Source of the DNA: Roseivirga sp. 4D4
GTDB lineage: Bacteria > Bacteroidota > Bacteroidia > Cytophagales > Cyclobacteriaceae
DNA length: 64,000 nt
Direction of reading: 5' to 3'
NCBI RefSeq assembly: GCF_001747095.1
Contig: NZ_MDGP01000001.1
Span: forward strand, 4,512,105-4,576,104
The translations under genes were made by a program, and so were the position numbers. Below are positions 26,801-34,135 of the stretch, in pieces. Under the pieces are notes generated by a model that was not told the origin of the DNA, searched no databases, and was given only the letters and a program-made list of their open reading frames with translations. Position 1 is the first letter of the stretch. Each line of letters opens with the position of its first letter.

Positions 26801-27395
26801 ACAAACCACCAAGGTGAACGGAGTAGTTGAAAGTGCCTCAGGTATTTTATATCAACAAGTAGGCAATAATTATTTGCCCGATAAGGTCCATGTTTTTAAT
26901 AGTGATGCTGGAAGTTTCTCTTCAACTACCACAGGATTGTCTTTTGGTGGAGGCTACGAAGAGCGACTCGAATACAAATTATACGACAGCTATGGAAACA
27001 TTCGTGAGTTTGTCAATGAAGCAGGGGTTTCTACTACAGTGCTTTGGGGGTATGGAAGTGTTTATCCTGTGGCACAGATTGAGAATGCCACCTATGCTGA
27101 GGTTTCTCCTCTGATCTCTCAGTCCACTTTGGATTCACCAGGTAGTCAGGTAAACATGAGGAATGCTCTAGATGCATTAAGGAATAATGCTGCGATGAAA
27201 AACGCTCGTATCACTACGATGACCTACGATTTAGGCGTGGGTATGCTTTCCCAAACAAGTCCTAATGGTATCAAAATGTTCTATGAATATGATACTTATG
27301 GTCGACTGAAACGCATAAAGGATCAGGACGGCAATATTGTCAAGGTAGTCGAATATGCCTACAAGCAGATCATTCCTAACACACAACAAAACTAG
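23895..27395 (+). CDS. secreted YD/RHS shell protein without core domain (SpvB-like N terminus)
   Basis: The ATG at 23895 gives 1166 aa beginning with a signal peptide (MKKTYTLLFTVLLTVVLNAQ); a TTG five codons upstream is less likely. The N-terminal region 'SVPLYTVQFDGAQFPISINY' with 'VGLGWGLSIGGTISRTV' is the SpvB-like start of Bacteroidota RHS proteins. A long beta-rich body ends in YD-type repeats ('MFYEYDTYGRLKRIKDQDGN'). There is no RHS core domain and no toxin tail. It is 11 bp after fibre gene 3 and 2 bp before the second RHS gene. I infer it forms part of a two-protein shell, comparable to TcB of Tc toxins. Confidence 0.82.
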   Translation: MKKTYTLLFTVLLTVVLNAQTDIPQVVPPSPNAAKLVQFDITPTSPYTGKQNLSVPLYTVQFDGAQFPISINYSSGGIKASEEASYVGLGWGLSIGGTISRTVKSLNDIQGGGWLFDDQLMPETYNPTVQPQGEIDGTPTTQHPFWLYISGNGGQKDTEPDIFNYNFMGFSGSFVLPKGHGDGHSTTSSAASTSAIVKLEEDPTKIYFDNPGKFFTITTPAGFVGEFKVKEWVTSLGAGDPDNGGPLTGCSFGEPDIAQTLNTHKRSITTWYLSKVISPNGRQLHFEYDVKTNGFSDYISQSAPNFSEKRSVDGAWQTVTDDVQSCSYTIVEHVYPKRIYSTYNGLDINFTKTARADVSALANYHINFAQKRGEVNGSNQPTFSILSPQRVTGFTVGSTNSLSSLNHTISFSQSYFNNSSSNAYQMKRLKLDGVTIDDQVYTFEYENGANGLPDKSTFGVDYWGYYNGKDNNTSLVPVTVGYTTATNFYGPSINTYLPNDLFYYQTDERKANFNYGKAGLLKKVNYPTGGFTDYEYEGHEYFLEGREVIPVSGSKIVSVEGPKSSVQTVTSSNYAYNGFVITGGSCNSPITINYTVACANFFLGAPDGICDLPFSSNLWGTPAVEVVNASTNAVVFVKQFSELGNAIDQSTPQYNVSGTFSLNVGPGTYFLRARSVSYNGTYAYGGISISYPKSCETGAASTVVQSDNDQAAGGARIKTITNYDGDNSVVAKRRYDYTDHSAGTQFSTGRLMNPLMNFSITNSTGGSDLLNFYAFMSGSVLADGGAAQGSHIGYTWVREYFEGSGTGNNGFRDYHYINDPNVPGFYGLSAKATYGHSNGQMEDLSNYSSGLTKLDKTDYNDIVEDLTNDIKAVKVDWLGNSPGIMETYTLERHFVTPKEIITETYLTGGTLSQTVNRTYNNRYLLESETNTNSNGNVILKEYKYASDISGPTGVVSGMVNGNFISAPIEQTTKVNGVVESASGILYQQVGNNYLPDKVHVFNSDAGSFSSTTTGLSFGGGYEERLEYKLYDSYGNIREFVNEAGVSTTVLWGYGSVYPVAQIENATYAEVSPLISQSTLDSPGSQVNMRNALDALRNNAAMKNARITTMTYDLGVGMLSQTSPNGIKMFYEYDTYGRLKRIKDQDGNIVKVVEYAYKQIIPNTQQN

Positions 27396-27397
27396 AG

Positions 27398-30300
27398 ATG
27401 GCTATGAAGACTTTAACAAGATTTATCCAGAGCCTTGCCGTAGTTGTTTTTTTAACAACTAATCTAACGGCACAGAACAAACCAATTCCTGAATTTGCGC
27501 CTACACAGAGTGTCAGTCTAATTAGTCACCCTGGCGCTTATGTAAACGGACATTATATCAATTATGTCCGTAGTTATGATGTCTTAAAACCAGGTCTGAC
27601 AGAGAGTGCAATCCTATCCAGCGGACAGTCACCGAACAATGTGTTAATGACTACCCAATTCATGGATGGCCTAGGTAGGCACATTCAAACGGTTAATCGC
27701 AAGGCTTCTCCAAACGGTCTATCAGATATGGTGCAAGCCGTGACCTATGATCAATTTGGAAGAGTGAAACAGACTTATCTTCCATATAAATCTGCTGGAA
27801 ATGACGGTGTTTTTAGGATTAATCCTTTTACGGAGCAAGCGAGCTTCTATACAAGCCACTATGGTGGAGATGAGGATGTATTTTATGGATTGACTGAGTT
27901 TGAAAACTCCCCACTCAATCGAGTGACTAAGCAAATGGCCCCTGGTAACAGTTGGGCTGGAAGCGGAAAGGGAGTAAACCATGAATGGAGAACGAATTTG
28001 GCAACGGATGACGTACGCCTTTGGACGGTGATCGGTTCAAATAATCCTTCTACTTCGGCAGAATATGCTGTGGGGAGCCTTATGGTAAATATCACCATTG
28101 ACGAAGAGAATAACCATGTCAAGGAGTTCACTGATAAGTTAGGCCGTGTGGTCTTGAAGCAAGTCCAAAAAGGAACAGGTACTAATAATGGTCACTCCGA
28201 TTGGTTGAATACTTACTATATCTATGACAATAGAGGTAATCTCAGGTATGTGCTTCCCCCAAGAGCAGTAGAACTCCTTTCCGGTAGCTGGTCTTGGAAT
28301 ACAACTGATATGGATGCCTTAGTATTCAAGTACACTTACGATGGGCGTAACCGGATGATTACTAAAAAGGTACCTGGTGCGGGTGTAGTCGAAATGGTTT
28401 ATGACAGGCTCGATAGACTTGTTGCTACCAGAGATGCGAATATGAGTACTCAAGGTAAATGGCTTTTTACTAAGTATGATGATTTAAATCGTCCGGTAAT
28501 GACAGGTTTTGTGATCAGTAGTAATAGCAGGGCTACCATGCAGACGCAAGCAGATGCTACTAGCATATTCAATGTAAGTACTGAACCTCTGAATACATCT
28601 AATGTACTGGAGGCTAATAGCATAACTCTTTCGGCCCATGTAAGTGGTACAGCCATTTATAGAAGTAAGACCACAATTGAGTTTTTACCAGGTTTCGATT
28701 CTAATGGAGAATACTTCGAAACCGAAATAAATACAAGTATCAGTTCAGACTATACCTTTGTTCAAGGTTACTATGATGCGACTTTTCCTTCTTTGAAGGA
28801 CCATGTGCACGAGGTGCTGAGCCTTAGCTATTTCGATAGCTATCACTTCACTACCCAAACCTATGATGTAGGCTATACTGACCTCTACTCGGCAGGCACC
28901 AATAATGCAGTAACCCCAAGTCAGTACACCAATGTGGCAGGAGCGGCCACTGGTAGCAAAGTAAAAGTACTTGGTACGACAGACGAGTGGCTTACCACGG
29001 TAATGTTCTATGACGATAGGGGTAGAGTAATCCAAACCCAGGCAGACAATCATGTGGGGGGCAGAGACATTGCCACTACGCAGTACGACTTTAGGGGCAA
29101 GGTGCTCAACACCTATACAATACACAATAATCCGAATGCCACTCCGGTGCAGACTACTGTTGCTAAGAGATATACCTATGATGGTTCAGGAACAGGACGG
29201 ATTCTTACTATTCAAGAAAAGCTAAATAATACAGGTAGCTACAAAACCATTTCTAGCAATAGCTACAACGACCTAGGTGAAATAGAATCTAAAGTACTGG
29301 GCAATAGCCTAGAAACGCTCAACTATAAATATAACATCCGAGGTTGGTTAGAAGGGATTAATGAGGATTATGTCGCTAATGGCAGCGGAGGGCATTACTT
29401 TGGAATGAATCTAAGCTATGATTATGGGTTTACAGAAAAACAACTCAATGGCAACGTATCAGGCGTAAGATGGAGAACATCATCTTCCAATAAAATAAGA
29501 GCTTATGGTTTCGACTATGACCGGAGTAATCGATTAAAGGAAGCTGAATTTTTTCAAATAGGTGGTGTTTTTGGTAATGCCAGTTATGAGTCTAGTTGGA
29601 CAAATTCAAATCGTGACTTTACCACCAACTACAGCTACGATGCCAATGGCAATATTCTCAACCTGACCAGAAAAGGTGTAGTAGCAGGTAGCATAGAAAC
29701 GATTGATAACCTTACCTATACCTACCTCAATGGCGGCAAGAGTAATCAGCTACTGCAAGTTGCAGATGCAGCTGGAGATTTAGGTCAAGGTGACTTTGTC
29801 GATGGCAACTCGGGTACCGACTATGCTTATGACAGCAATGGCAATATGACCCAGGACTTGAACAAGGACATCAACGGTGGAGATATTACTTATAACCACC
29901 TTAACCTGCCAGAAAGGATAGAGTTTAGCAACAATGCCAACAAGACTATCACCTATACCTATGATGCAGCGGGCACTAAGCTAGCAAAAGCCGTTAACAA
30001 CAACGGTCAGATCACCACCACAGACTATGTTAGTGGCTTTATCTATGAAAACAATCAATTACAACACTTTGCCAATGAAGAAGGCAGGGTAAGAAAGAAC
30101 TATCAGGGCAACCTGGTTTATGACTACTTTGTAAAAGATCATTTGGGCAATACCCGAATGACCTTGACAGAAGATCAAGATGTTACAGTCTACTTCGCCT
30201 CTATGGAAACAGAGTATGAGAGTTTTGAAGAAAACCTCTTCCTGAATATGGACAACAGCAGGGTAGTCTCTACTTCGGGCAACTACACGGTAGATGGTAC

Positions 30301-31795
30301 CATCAACGCCAACGAAGCCTCAAGGTTGAATGGTAGCGATGCAGCACGAAGAGCAGGCCCAGGCAAGCTAATGGCTGTAAGCCCGGGAGACAATGTAGAC
30401 CTGGAAGTATGGGCACGCTATGAAGGTAGCTTTGGCAGCAGTAGTGGACTCAGCCAGGCCACCATGGTGACAGCTGTGGCAGCCACCTTTGGAGGTGTAT
30501 CCGGAGGGGGCACAGAGCAGCAGGCCATCTATGACCTGTTCAATGGCAATGGGGCTTCAGTACTGGTAGGCTCTCAAGGCAACAGCAATGAGCCGAGAGG
30601 CTATCTGAACTATATCCTCTTTGATCAGGACTTCAATTACATAGATGCAGGCTTTGACCAGGTAACCAGTGTGGCCAGTGGAGCACATGAAAAACTGACC
30701 GTACCTACACTAAGTATCAGTCAGGGAGGTTATCTTTATGTCTATGTCTCTAACGAGAGCAATACCAACTTTGACGTATTTTTTGATGACCTAAGGATCA
30801 CCCACACTAAGGGAGCTATACTACAAGAAGATCATTACTATCCCTTTGGGATGAACATTAATGCACTCTCTAGTACTGCTCCACTTAGTAAGCCTAATCA
30901 GTTTAAGTTATCAGGTAATGAAGAGCAGACAGAGTTTGATTTTAATGTTTATGACTTTAATGCAAGGTTCTATGATGATGCATTAGGTAGGTTTATGAAT
31001 ATAGACCCAATGGCTGATTTACGCAACTGGGTAACTCCTTATAATTATGTTCAGAACAACCCATTAATCCTTGTTGATCCTACTGGTTTACTTGAATATA
31101 GGCTTAATACCGAAACAGGAGAATTAGAACAGATTGGGGATAAAGGAGGAGATGAAAGGCAGTTTGTTAAAGTCGGTAAAAGAACTGTAAGAGTCAAAGG
31201 TGGTAAAAGTGATATTCACGTAGGGGTTGTTAAAAAAGAGGCAGGTGAAGATGGTGATGTTCAATATACAGCTAGTAGCAAAGATTTATGGTCTGATGTC
31301 CCAGAAGAATATATTGGTCATTACACAGCAGCGAGTTTAGTAGAAAGATGGAATGCTGCTAATAATCCAGATAAAGCTATTAAAATTGCCAGTATTAGAG
31401 ATATGGAATCACAGGGCTTAGCAAGAAATGAGATGATATGGAATGTAGGAGATATGGAACGGCACTTGGTAAGGAAATATGGAAGTAAGGACGCATTTAA
31501 TTTAGCAGCCGAAACGGATATGATGCCTCTTCCAGCAGGTTCTGTTGGTGGAGCTGCGAAGAATGCAAGTTCTGGAATTTCTAGATTTGCACAAAGGAGA
31601 GCAGCTCTTAGGGGCAATGGAAGCCTTAAAACTTCGTCTAGGAACAATGTGCAAGTTAGAATGGCGGGTTCAGGTAAATTATCGAAAAACTCTTGGATTA
31701 GGTTTGGTCAATTGAACAAAGGTAAGTTTAAAGGAGCTAATGGAATGGCAAGAAGGAGAGCTGCATATAATAAATGGATAACTGGAGGTGGATGA
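27398..31795 (+). CDS. RHS polymorphic-toxin-like protein (DUF6443, YD repeats, RHS core, variable C terminus)
   Basis: This 1465-aa protein has a signal peptide (cleavage after LTA near residue 25) and a DUF6443-like N-terminal domain ('YVRSYDVLKPGLTESAIL', 'TTQFMDGLGRHIQTVNRKAS'). YD repeats lie at about residues 290-870 ('YTYDGRNRMITKKVPGAGVV'). A jelly-roll-like insert spans about 930-1135 ('NVDLEVWARYEG', 'VFFDDLRI'). The RHS core is at about 1145-1231 ('DHYYPFGM', 'ARFYDDALGRFMNIDP', 'NNPLILVDPTGL'). The last 234 residues are unrelated to the core and match no toxin I know. The stop overlaps the next ATG (ATGA). Confidence 0.9.
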   Translation: MAMKTLTRFIQSLAVVVFLTTNLTAQNKPIPEFAPTQSVSLISHPGAYVNGHYINYVRSYDVLKPGLTESAILSSGQSPNNVLMTTQFMDGLGRHIQTVNRKASPNGLSDMVQAVTYDQFGRVKQTYLPYKSAGNDGVFRINPFTEQASFYTSHYGGDEDVFYGLTEFENSPLNRVTKQMAPGNSWAGSGKGVNHEWRTNLATDDVRLWTVIGSNNPSTSAEYAVGSLMVNITIDEENNHVKEFTDKLGRVVLKQVQKGTGTNNGHSDWLNTYYIYDNRGNLRYVLPPRAVELLSGSWSWNTTDMDALVFKYTYDGRNRMITKKVPGAGVVEMVYDRLDRLVATRDANMSTQGKWLFTKYDDLNRPVMTGFVISSNSRATMQTQADATSIFNVSTEPLNTSNVLEANSITLSAHVSGTAIYRSKTTIEFLPGFDSNGEYFETEINTSISSDYTFVQGYYDATFPSLKDHVHEVLSLSYFDSYHFTTQTYDVGYTDLYSAGTNNAVTPSQYTNVAGAATGSKVKVLGTTDEWLTTVMFYDDRGRVIQTQADNHVGGRDIATTQYDFRGKVLNTYTIHNNPNATPVQTTVAKRYTYDGSGTGRILTIQEKLNNTGSYKTISSNSYNDLGEIESKVLGNSLETLNYKYNIRGWLEGINEDYVANGSGGHYFGMNLSYDYGFTEKQLNGNVSGVRWRTSSSNKIRAYGFDYDRSNRLKEAEFFQIGGVFGNASYESSWTNSNRDFTTNYSYDANGNILNLTRKGVVAGSIETIDNLTYTYLNGGKSNQLLQVADAAGDLGQGDFVDGNSGTDYAYDSNGNMTQDLNKDINGGDITYNHLNLPERIEFSNNANKTITYTYDAAGTKLAKAVNNNGQITTTDYVSGFIYENNQLQHFANEEGRVRKNYQGNLVYDYFVKDHLGNTRMTLTEDQDVTVYFASMETEYESFEENLFLNMDNSRVVSTSGNYTVDGTINANEASRLNGSDAARRAGPGKLMAVSPGDNVDLEVWARYEGSFGSSSGLSQATMVTAVAATFGGVSGGGTEQQAIYDLFNGNGASVLVGSQGNSNEPRGYLNYILFDQDFNYIDAGFDQVTSVASGAHEKLTVPTLSISQGGYLYVYVSNESNTNFDVFFDDLRITHTKGAILQEDHYYPFGMNINALSSTAPLSKPNQFKLSGNEEQTEFDFNVYDFNARFYDDALGRFMNIDPMADLRNWVTPYNYVQNNPLILVDPTGLLEYRLNTETGELEQIGDKGGDERQFVKVGKRTVRVKGGKSDIHVGVVKKEAGEDGDVQYTASSKDLWSDVPEEYIGHYTAASLVERWNAANNPDKAIKIASIRDMESQGLARNEMIWNVGDMERHLVRKYGSKDAFNLAAETDMMPLPAGSVGGAAKNASSGISRFAQRRAALRGNGSLKTSSRNNVQVRMAGSGKLSKNSWIRFGQLNKGKFKGANGMARRRAAYNKWITGGG
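31091..31792 (+). other. variable C-terminal (putative toxin) region of the RHS protein
   Basis: These 234 codons follow DPTGL of the core, where RHS proteins usually self-cleave. The region is more A/T-rich than residues 800-1140 of the same gene. It contains 'EYIGHYTAASLVERWNAANN', a Gly/Ala linker, and a very basic tail ('KLSKNSWIRF', 'ARRRAAYNKWI'). No hydrophobic segment or recognised nuclease, deaminase or ADP-ribosylation motif is visible. Toxin activity is inferred only from position. Confidence 0.6.
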
Positions 31796-32178
31796 AAATA
31801 GTCTTTGAATGTCCAAATTGCGGAAAGGTAAATAGTCTTAAAGAGCATGCTTCAAATAGGTACAAGCTATCTGAGAAAATAGGAACAGAAATTCATGTTG
31901 AGTGCTCTCATTGTGAACATAAGAGCGATATTCATATTAATCGGGTCTATGCGAAAGCAGACCCGATTATAGTGTCTATTGTAGCATTTGTTCTTAGTTC
32001 TGCTTCTATTCTTATTAGTCGTTATTTAGCTCAAACTTACTGGCGAGATAACATACTTGTGGACTTAAGGACTATAGAAGTAGTCGGGTTAGGTTTTATT
32101 ATCCCTATTTTAATCTTGTCCATCGCTTTACCAACTTTTGGTAAGCGTGCTGAATATTTTAACTCATACAGGTTATAG
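31792..32178 (+). CDS. zinc-ribbon two-helix membrane protein, candidate immunity protein
   Basis: The ATG at 31792 overlaps the RHS stop (ATGA), so translation is coupled; a start six codons upstream is possible but would lie inside the RHS tail. The product is 128 aa. Residues 1-50 form a zinc ribbon (CPNCGK and, about 35 residues later, CSHCEH). Two membrane helices follow ('IVSIVAFVLSSASILIS' and 'VVGLGFIIPILILSIALP') with a short cytoplasmic tail. Location directly after an RHS toxin tail makes it the candidate immunity gene. It converges on the lipoprotein gene with a 6-bp overlap. Confidence 0.75.
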   Translation: MKIVFECPNCGKVNSLKEHASNRYKLSEKIGTEIHVECSHCEHKSDIHINRVYAKADPIIVSIVAFVLSSASILISRYLAQTYWRDNILVDLRTIEVVGLGFIIPILILSIALPTFGKRAEYFNSYRL

Positions 32179-32619
32179 GATAATACCTTCAGCTGAACTT
32201 TTCCGAGACTCAAATCCTTGATCGTATTTATCCATCTCATCGAAGTCATCATTGGCAAACTTTTTCATGTCAATGTTGACTTTGATTGGAGTTAATTTAA
32301 ACTCCTCCAGATCATTCCATAGTAACAGCTTACCATCCGACTCAAATTGGAAATTATACGTGACAGGGGTGTCATCAAAGTCAGAGATAACGATTGATGA
32401 ACGTCTTCTTTTCAATAGTTGTGATGCTGTTGTGCCTATCACATCATTGTGAGTTATGTAAAAATCATCACCAATTAGTACTTCATTATACATTCCTGAA
32501 TTATCAAAATACATCCAAGCCCCATAAATTTCATCATCTTTGTGTTGATTTGAAGAACAACCTAGTAAAAGCGATAATATAAATACAAGGGTTATTTTTT
32601 TTGGTCTCAATTTTTTCAT
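32173..32619 (-). CDS. hypothetical lipoprotein
   Basis: The ATG at 32619 gives 148 aa with a signal peptide and lipobox 'LSLLLGCSS'. An upstream in-frame ATG at 32658 would add 13 residues and overlap the XRE gene, and would mask the signal peptide. The mature part is rich in Asp and aromatic residues ('YGAWMYFDNSGMYNEVLIG', 'YNFQFESDGKLLLWNDL'), suggesting a small beta-barrel (lipocalin-like) fold. No family is recognised. It could also be an immunity-type lipoprotein, but it faces the RHS operon rather than following it. Confidence 0.7.
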   Translation of the reverse strand: MKKLRPKKITLVFILSLLLGCSSNQHKDDEIYGAWMYFDNSGMYNEVLIGDDFYITHNDVIGTTASQLLKRRRSSIVISDFDDTPVTYNFQFESDGKLLLWNDLEEFKLTPIKVNIDMKKFANDDFDEMDKYDQGFESRKSSAEGIIL

Positions 32620-32630
32620 GAATAAGCCTT

Positions 32631-32846
32631 TTATGCCCGAAGTCTTAAGTCGCCACAAGTCACATCTAGTATTTCAGTAGGTGTAACATCAATAGCAAGT
32701 GCTATCAAATAGATTTCTTCACCTCTGATTTTAGCAGATTCCTTAGTTGATAATTCACTAAGCCTATTCTTGCTAATTCCAGTTTTGCGGGAAATTTCTG
32801 CCTTGTTGACAGATTTAGTATTGAAATACTCTCCAAGCTTAGTCAT
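32631..32846 (-). CDS. small XRE-type helix-turn-helix regulator
   Basis: This 71-aa protein is a single HTH domain: 'NKAEISRKTGISKNRLSELS' is the helix-turn-helix core and 'IYLIALAIDVTPTEILD' the following helices. Small stand-alone XRE proteins of this type accompany mobile elements in Bacteroidota. It is divergent from the truncated ATPase gene, with an inverted repeat in the 135-bp gap that is a likely operator. Confidence 0.85.
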   Translation of the reverse strand: MTKLGEYFNTKSVNKAEISRKTGISKNRLSELSTKESAKIRGEEIYLIALAIDVTPTEILDVTCGDLRLRA

Positions 32847-32944
32847 AGAAATACCTGAATTCAGGACACTAATGTAGGAATTTCATACTTCTGTAAGAAA
32901 ATCAAGTACAAATAGTTGATTAAAATACTTATTATTGGTATGAT

Positions 32945-32963
32945 TGTACTGTTATTAAGTACA
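32945..32963. promoter_or_regulatory. inverted repeat, probable operator of the XRE regulator
   Basis: TGTACT (32945-32950), 7-bp spacer, AGTACA (32958-32963), with a further half-site AAGTACA at 32904-32910. It lies between the divergent XRE and ATPase starts. Confidence 0.5.
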
Positions 32964-32981
32964 TAAGTAATTCTATCTAGT

Positions 32982-33653
32982 ATGTCTAAGCTAAATACTT
33001 TAAATCCAGAACATCTCTGCTATACCCATGAACCACTAGAAATAGCAGTACTAGGTGGAATCAGGTTAGAAGGTCTAGATAGGTTAAGAACTACATTAAA
33101 AATTGAAGTAGAAGGTTTGGCTATTAGACATAACCTAGACCTCTATAATGACAATCAGGTGGATAAGCTGGTCAGGAAAGTAGCTGAGAAATTGGAGATA
33201 GGAACATCAATCACCACAGCAGCAATACTTGAATTGACAGCATTATTAGAGCAATACAGGTTAGAAGAGATTGAGAATAGACAAAACCCATCAGATAAGA
33301 GGAAAATTCTGAGCACAGAAGAAGTCAACGAAGCTAAAATCTATCTATCACCACCAAACCTGATGAATAGAACCAAAGAAGATATTGGTTTAAGTGGAGT
33401 AGTCGGTGAAGAAGATAATCGCCTTTTGATGTACCTGATATTTACTTCCAGAAAACGTGAGAATCCACTACATATTATTTCACTGGGAAGTTCAGGTATC
33501 GGTAAGACACACTTACAAGAAAAGGTAGGTGAGTTAATTCCAGAAGAGGATAAAATTGAAATCACATCCCTGTCTGCCAACGCCTTTTACTACTTCGGTC
33601 AACGTCAATTAAAAAATAAATTAATAACCCCCTGGTCCTCACATGCTGCCTAG
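32982..33653 (+). pseudogene. truncated P-loop ATPase gene of a mobile element (3' end lost)
   Basis: About 215 codons of a larger protein remain. The N-terminal region has 'LNPEHLCYTHEPLEIAVLGG' and 'RNLDLYND'-like 'IRHNLDLYNDNQVDKLVRK'. A P-loop 'SLGSSGIGKTHLQEKV' lies near residue 170. From memory, full-length relatives in Bacteroidota mobile elements carry on for several hundred residues after 'QRQLKNKLI'. Here the frame enters the hairpin element at 33628 and stops nine codons later (TPWSSHAA). It is probably a replication or primase-associated ATPase of a former element; the loss of its ATPase core should make it inactive. Confidence 0.8.
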
Positions 33654-33747
33654 TGCTCACCTTTGGTGAGTACTGGTCTTATGCTACACTTGAAGTGTAA
33701 TAATTCATAACTTAAGATAGGTCCGCACTACAAGTGCGAACCAGGGG
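33628..33747 (+). repeat. multi-hairpin element, copy B (120 bp, intact)
   Basis: Terminal inverted repeats are CCCCTGGT (33629-33636) and ACCAGGGG (33740-33747). Inside are three hairpins: CTCACC/GGTGAG extended to a 9-bp stem (33653-33673), TACACTT/AAGTGTA (33685-33699), and GTCCGCACT/AGTGCGAAC with loop ACA (33721-33741). No reading frame. It replaces the 3' part of the ATPase gene. Confidence 0.88.
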
Positions 33748-33748
33748 A

Positions 33749-33895
33749 GTAGAAACCAATGGTCAGGATGTTGGGGATATGCAGTTGAAGTTACTGGAGA
33801 AGGTTGAGGAGTTGACTTTGTATATGATTGAACTGGAAAAGACAGTAAAAAAGCAGTCAGAAGAATTAAAGGCGCTTAAAGCTTCAAAGAACTAG
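33749..33895 (+). pseudogene. orphan C-terminal fragment of a tail-fibre-like protein
   Basis: The reading frame of 48 codons plus stop begins [18 protein letters not shown] and continues to a coiled coil ending in TAG. It aligns with the end of the constant domain of the three fibre genes at 20.8-23.9 kb ([18 protein letters not shown]). There is no start codon or signal peptide, and it begins within 2 bp of hairpin element B. It is more diverged than the three intact copies are from one another, so it is not a recent copy of them. Confidence 0.85.
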
Positions 33896-33933
33896 CTTTC
33901 GCACTAAAGGGGCCGGCTAGTGAGCCGTCCGAT

Positions 33934-34053
33934 CCCCCTGGTCCTCACATGCTGCCTAGTGCTCACTTTTAATGAGTACTGATCTTATAGTACACTTGAA
34001 GTGTAATAATTCATGACTTAAGATAGGTCCGCACTACAAGTGCGAACCAGAGG
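33934..34053 (+). repeat. multi-hairpin element, copy C (120 bp)
   Basis: Same length and order of hairpins as copy B, with about 10 differences. Ends are CCCCTGGT (33935-33942) and ACCAGAGG (34046-34053). Some first-hairpin changes shorten the stem (CTCAC/TGAG). Confidence 0.88.
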
Positions 34054-34092
34054 CCCCCACTTACCGAGTAAGCCTTGGTATCCAGAATTTGG

Positions 34093-34125
34093 AAAACCGT
34101 CCGACCGCTCGAAGCGGTCAGACGG
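34093..34125 (-). terminator. intrinsic terminator of the giant adhesin operon
   Basis: On the minus strand, starting 11 bp after the OmpA-family stop codon: CCGTCTGACCGCT, loop TCGA-like centre, then AGCGGTCGGACGG and TTTT (A-tract at 34093-34096). The stem is about 13 bp with a single mismatch. Confidence 0.85.
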
Positions 34126-34135
34126 ATATCACGTC

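Noticed and set aside
33903..33938. GC-rich hairpin after the orphan fibre fragment as a terminator
   Set aside because: The stem has mismatches and no T-tract follows; it merges into the terminal repeat of element C.
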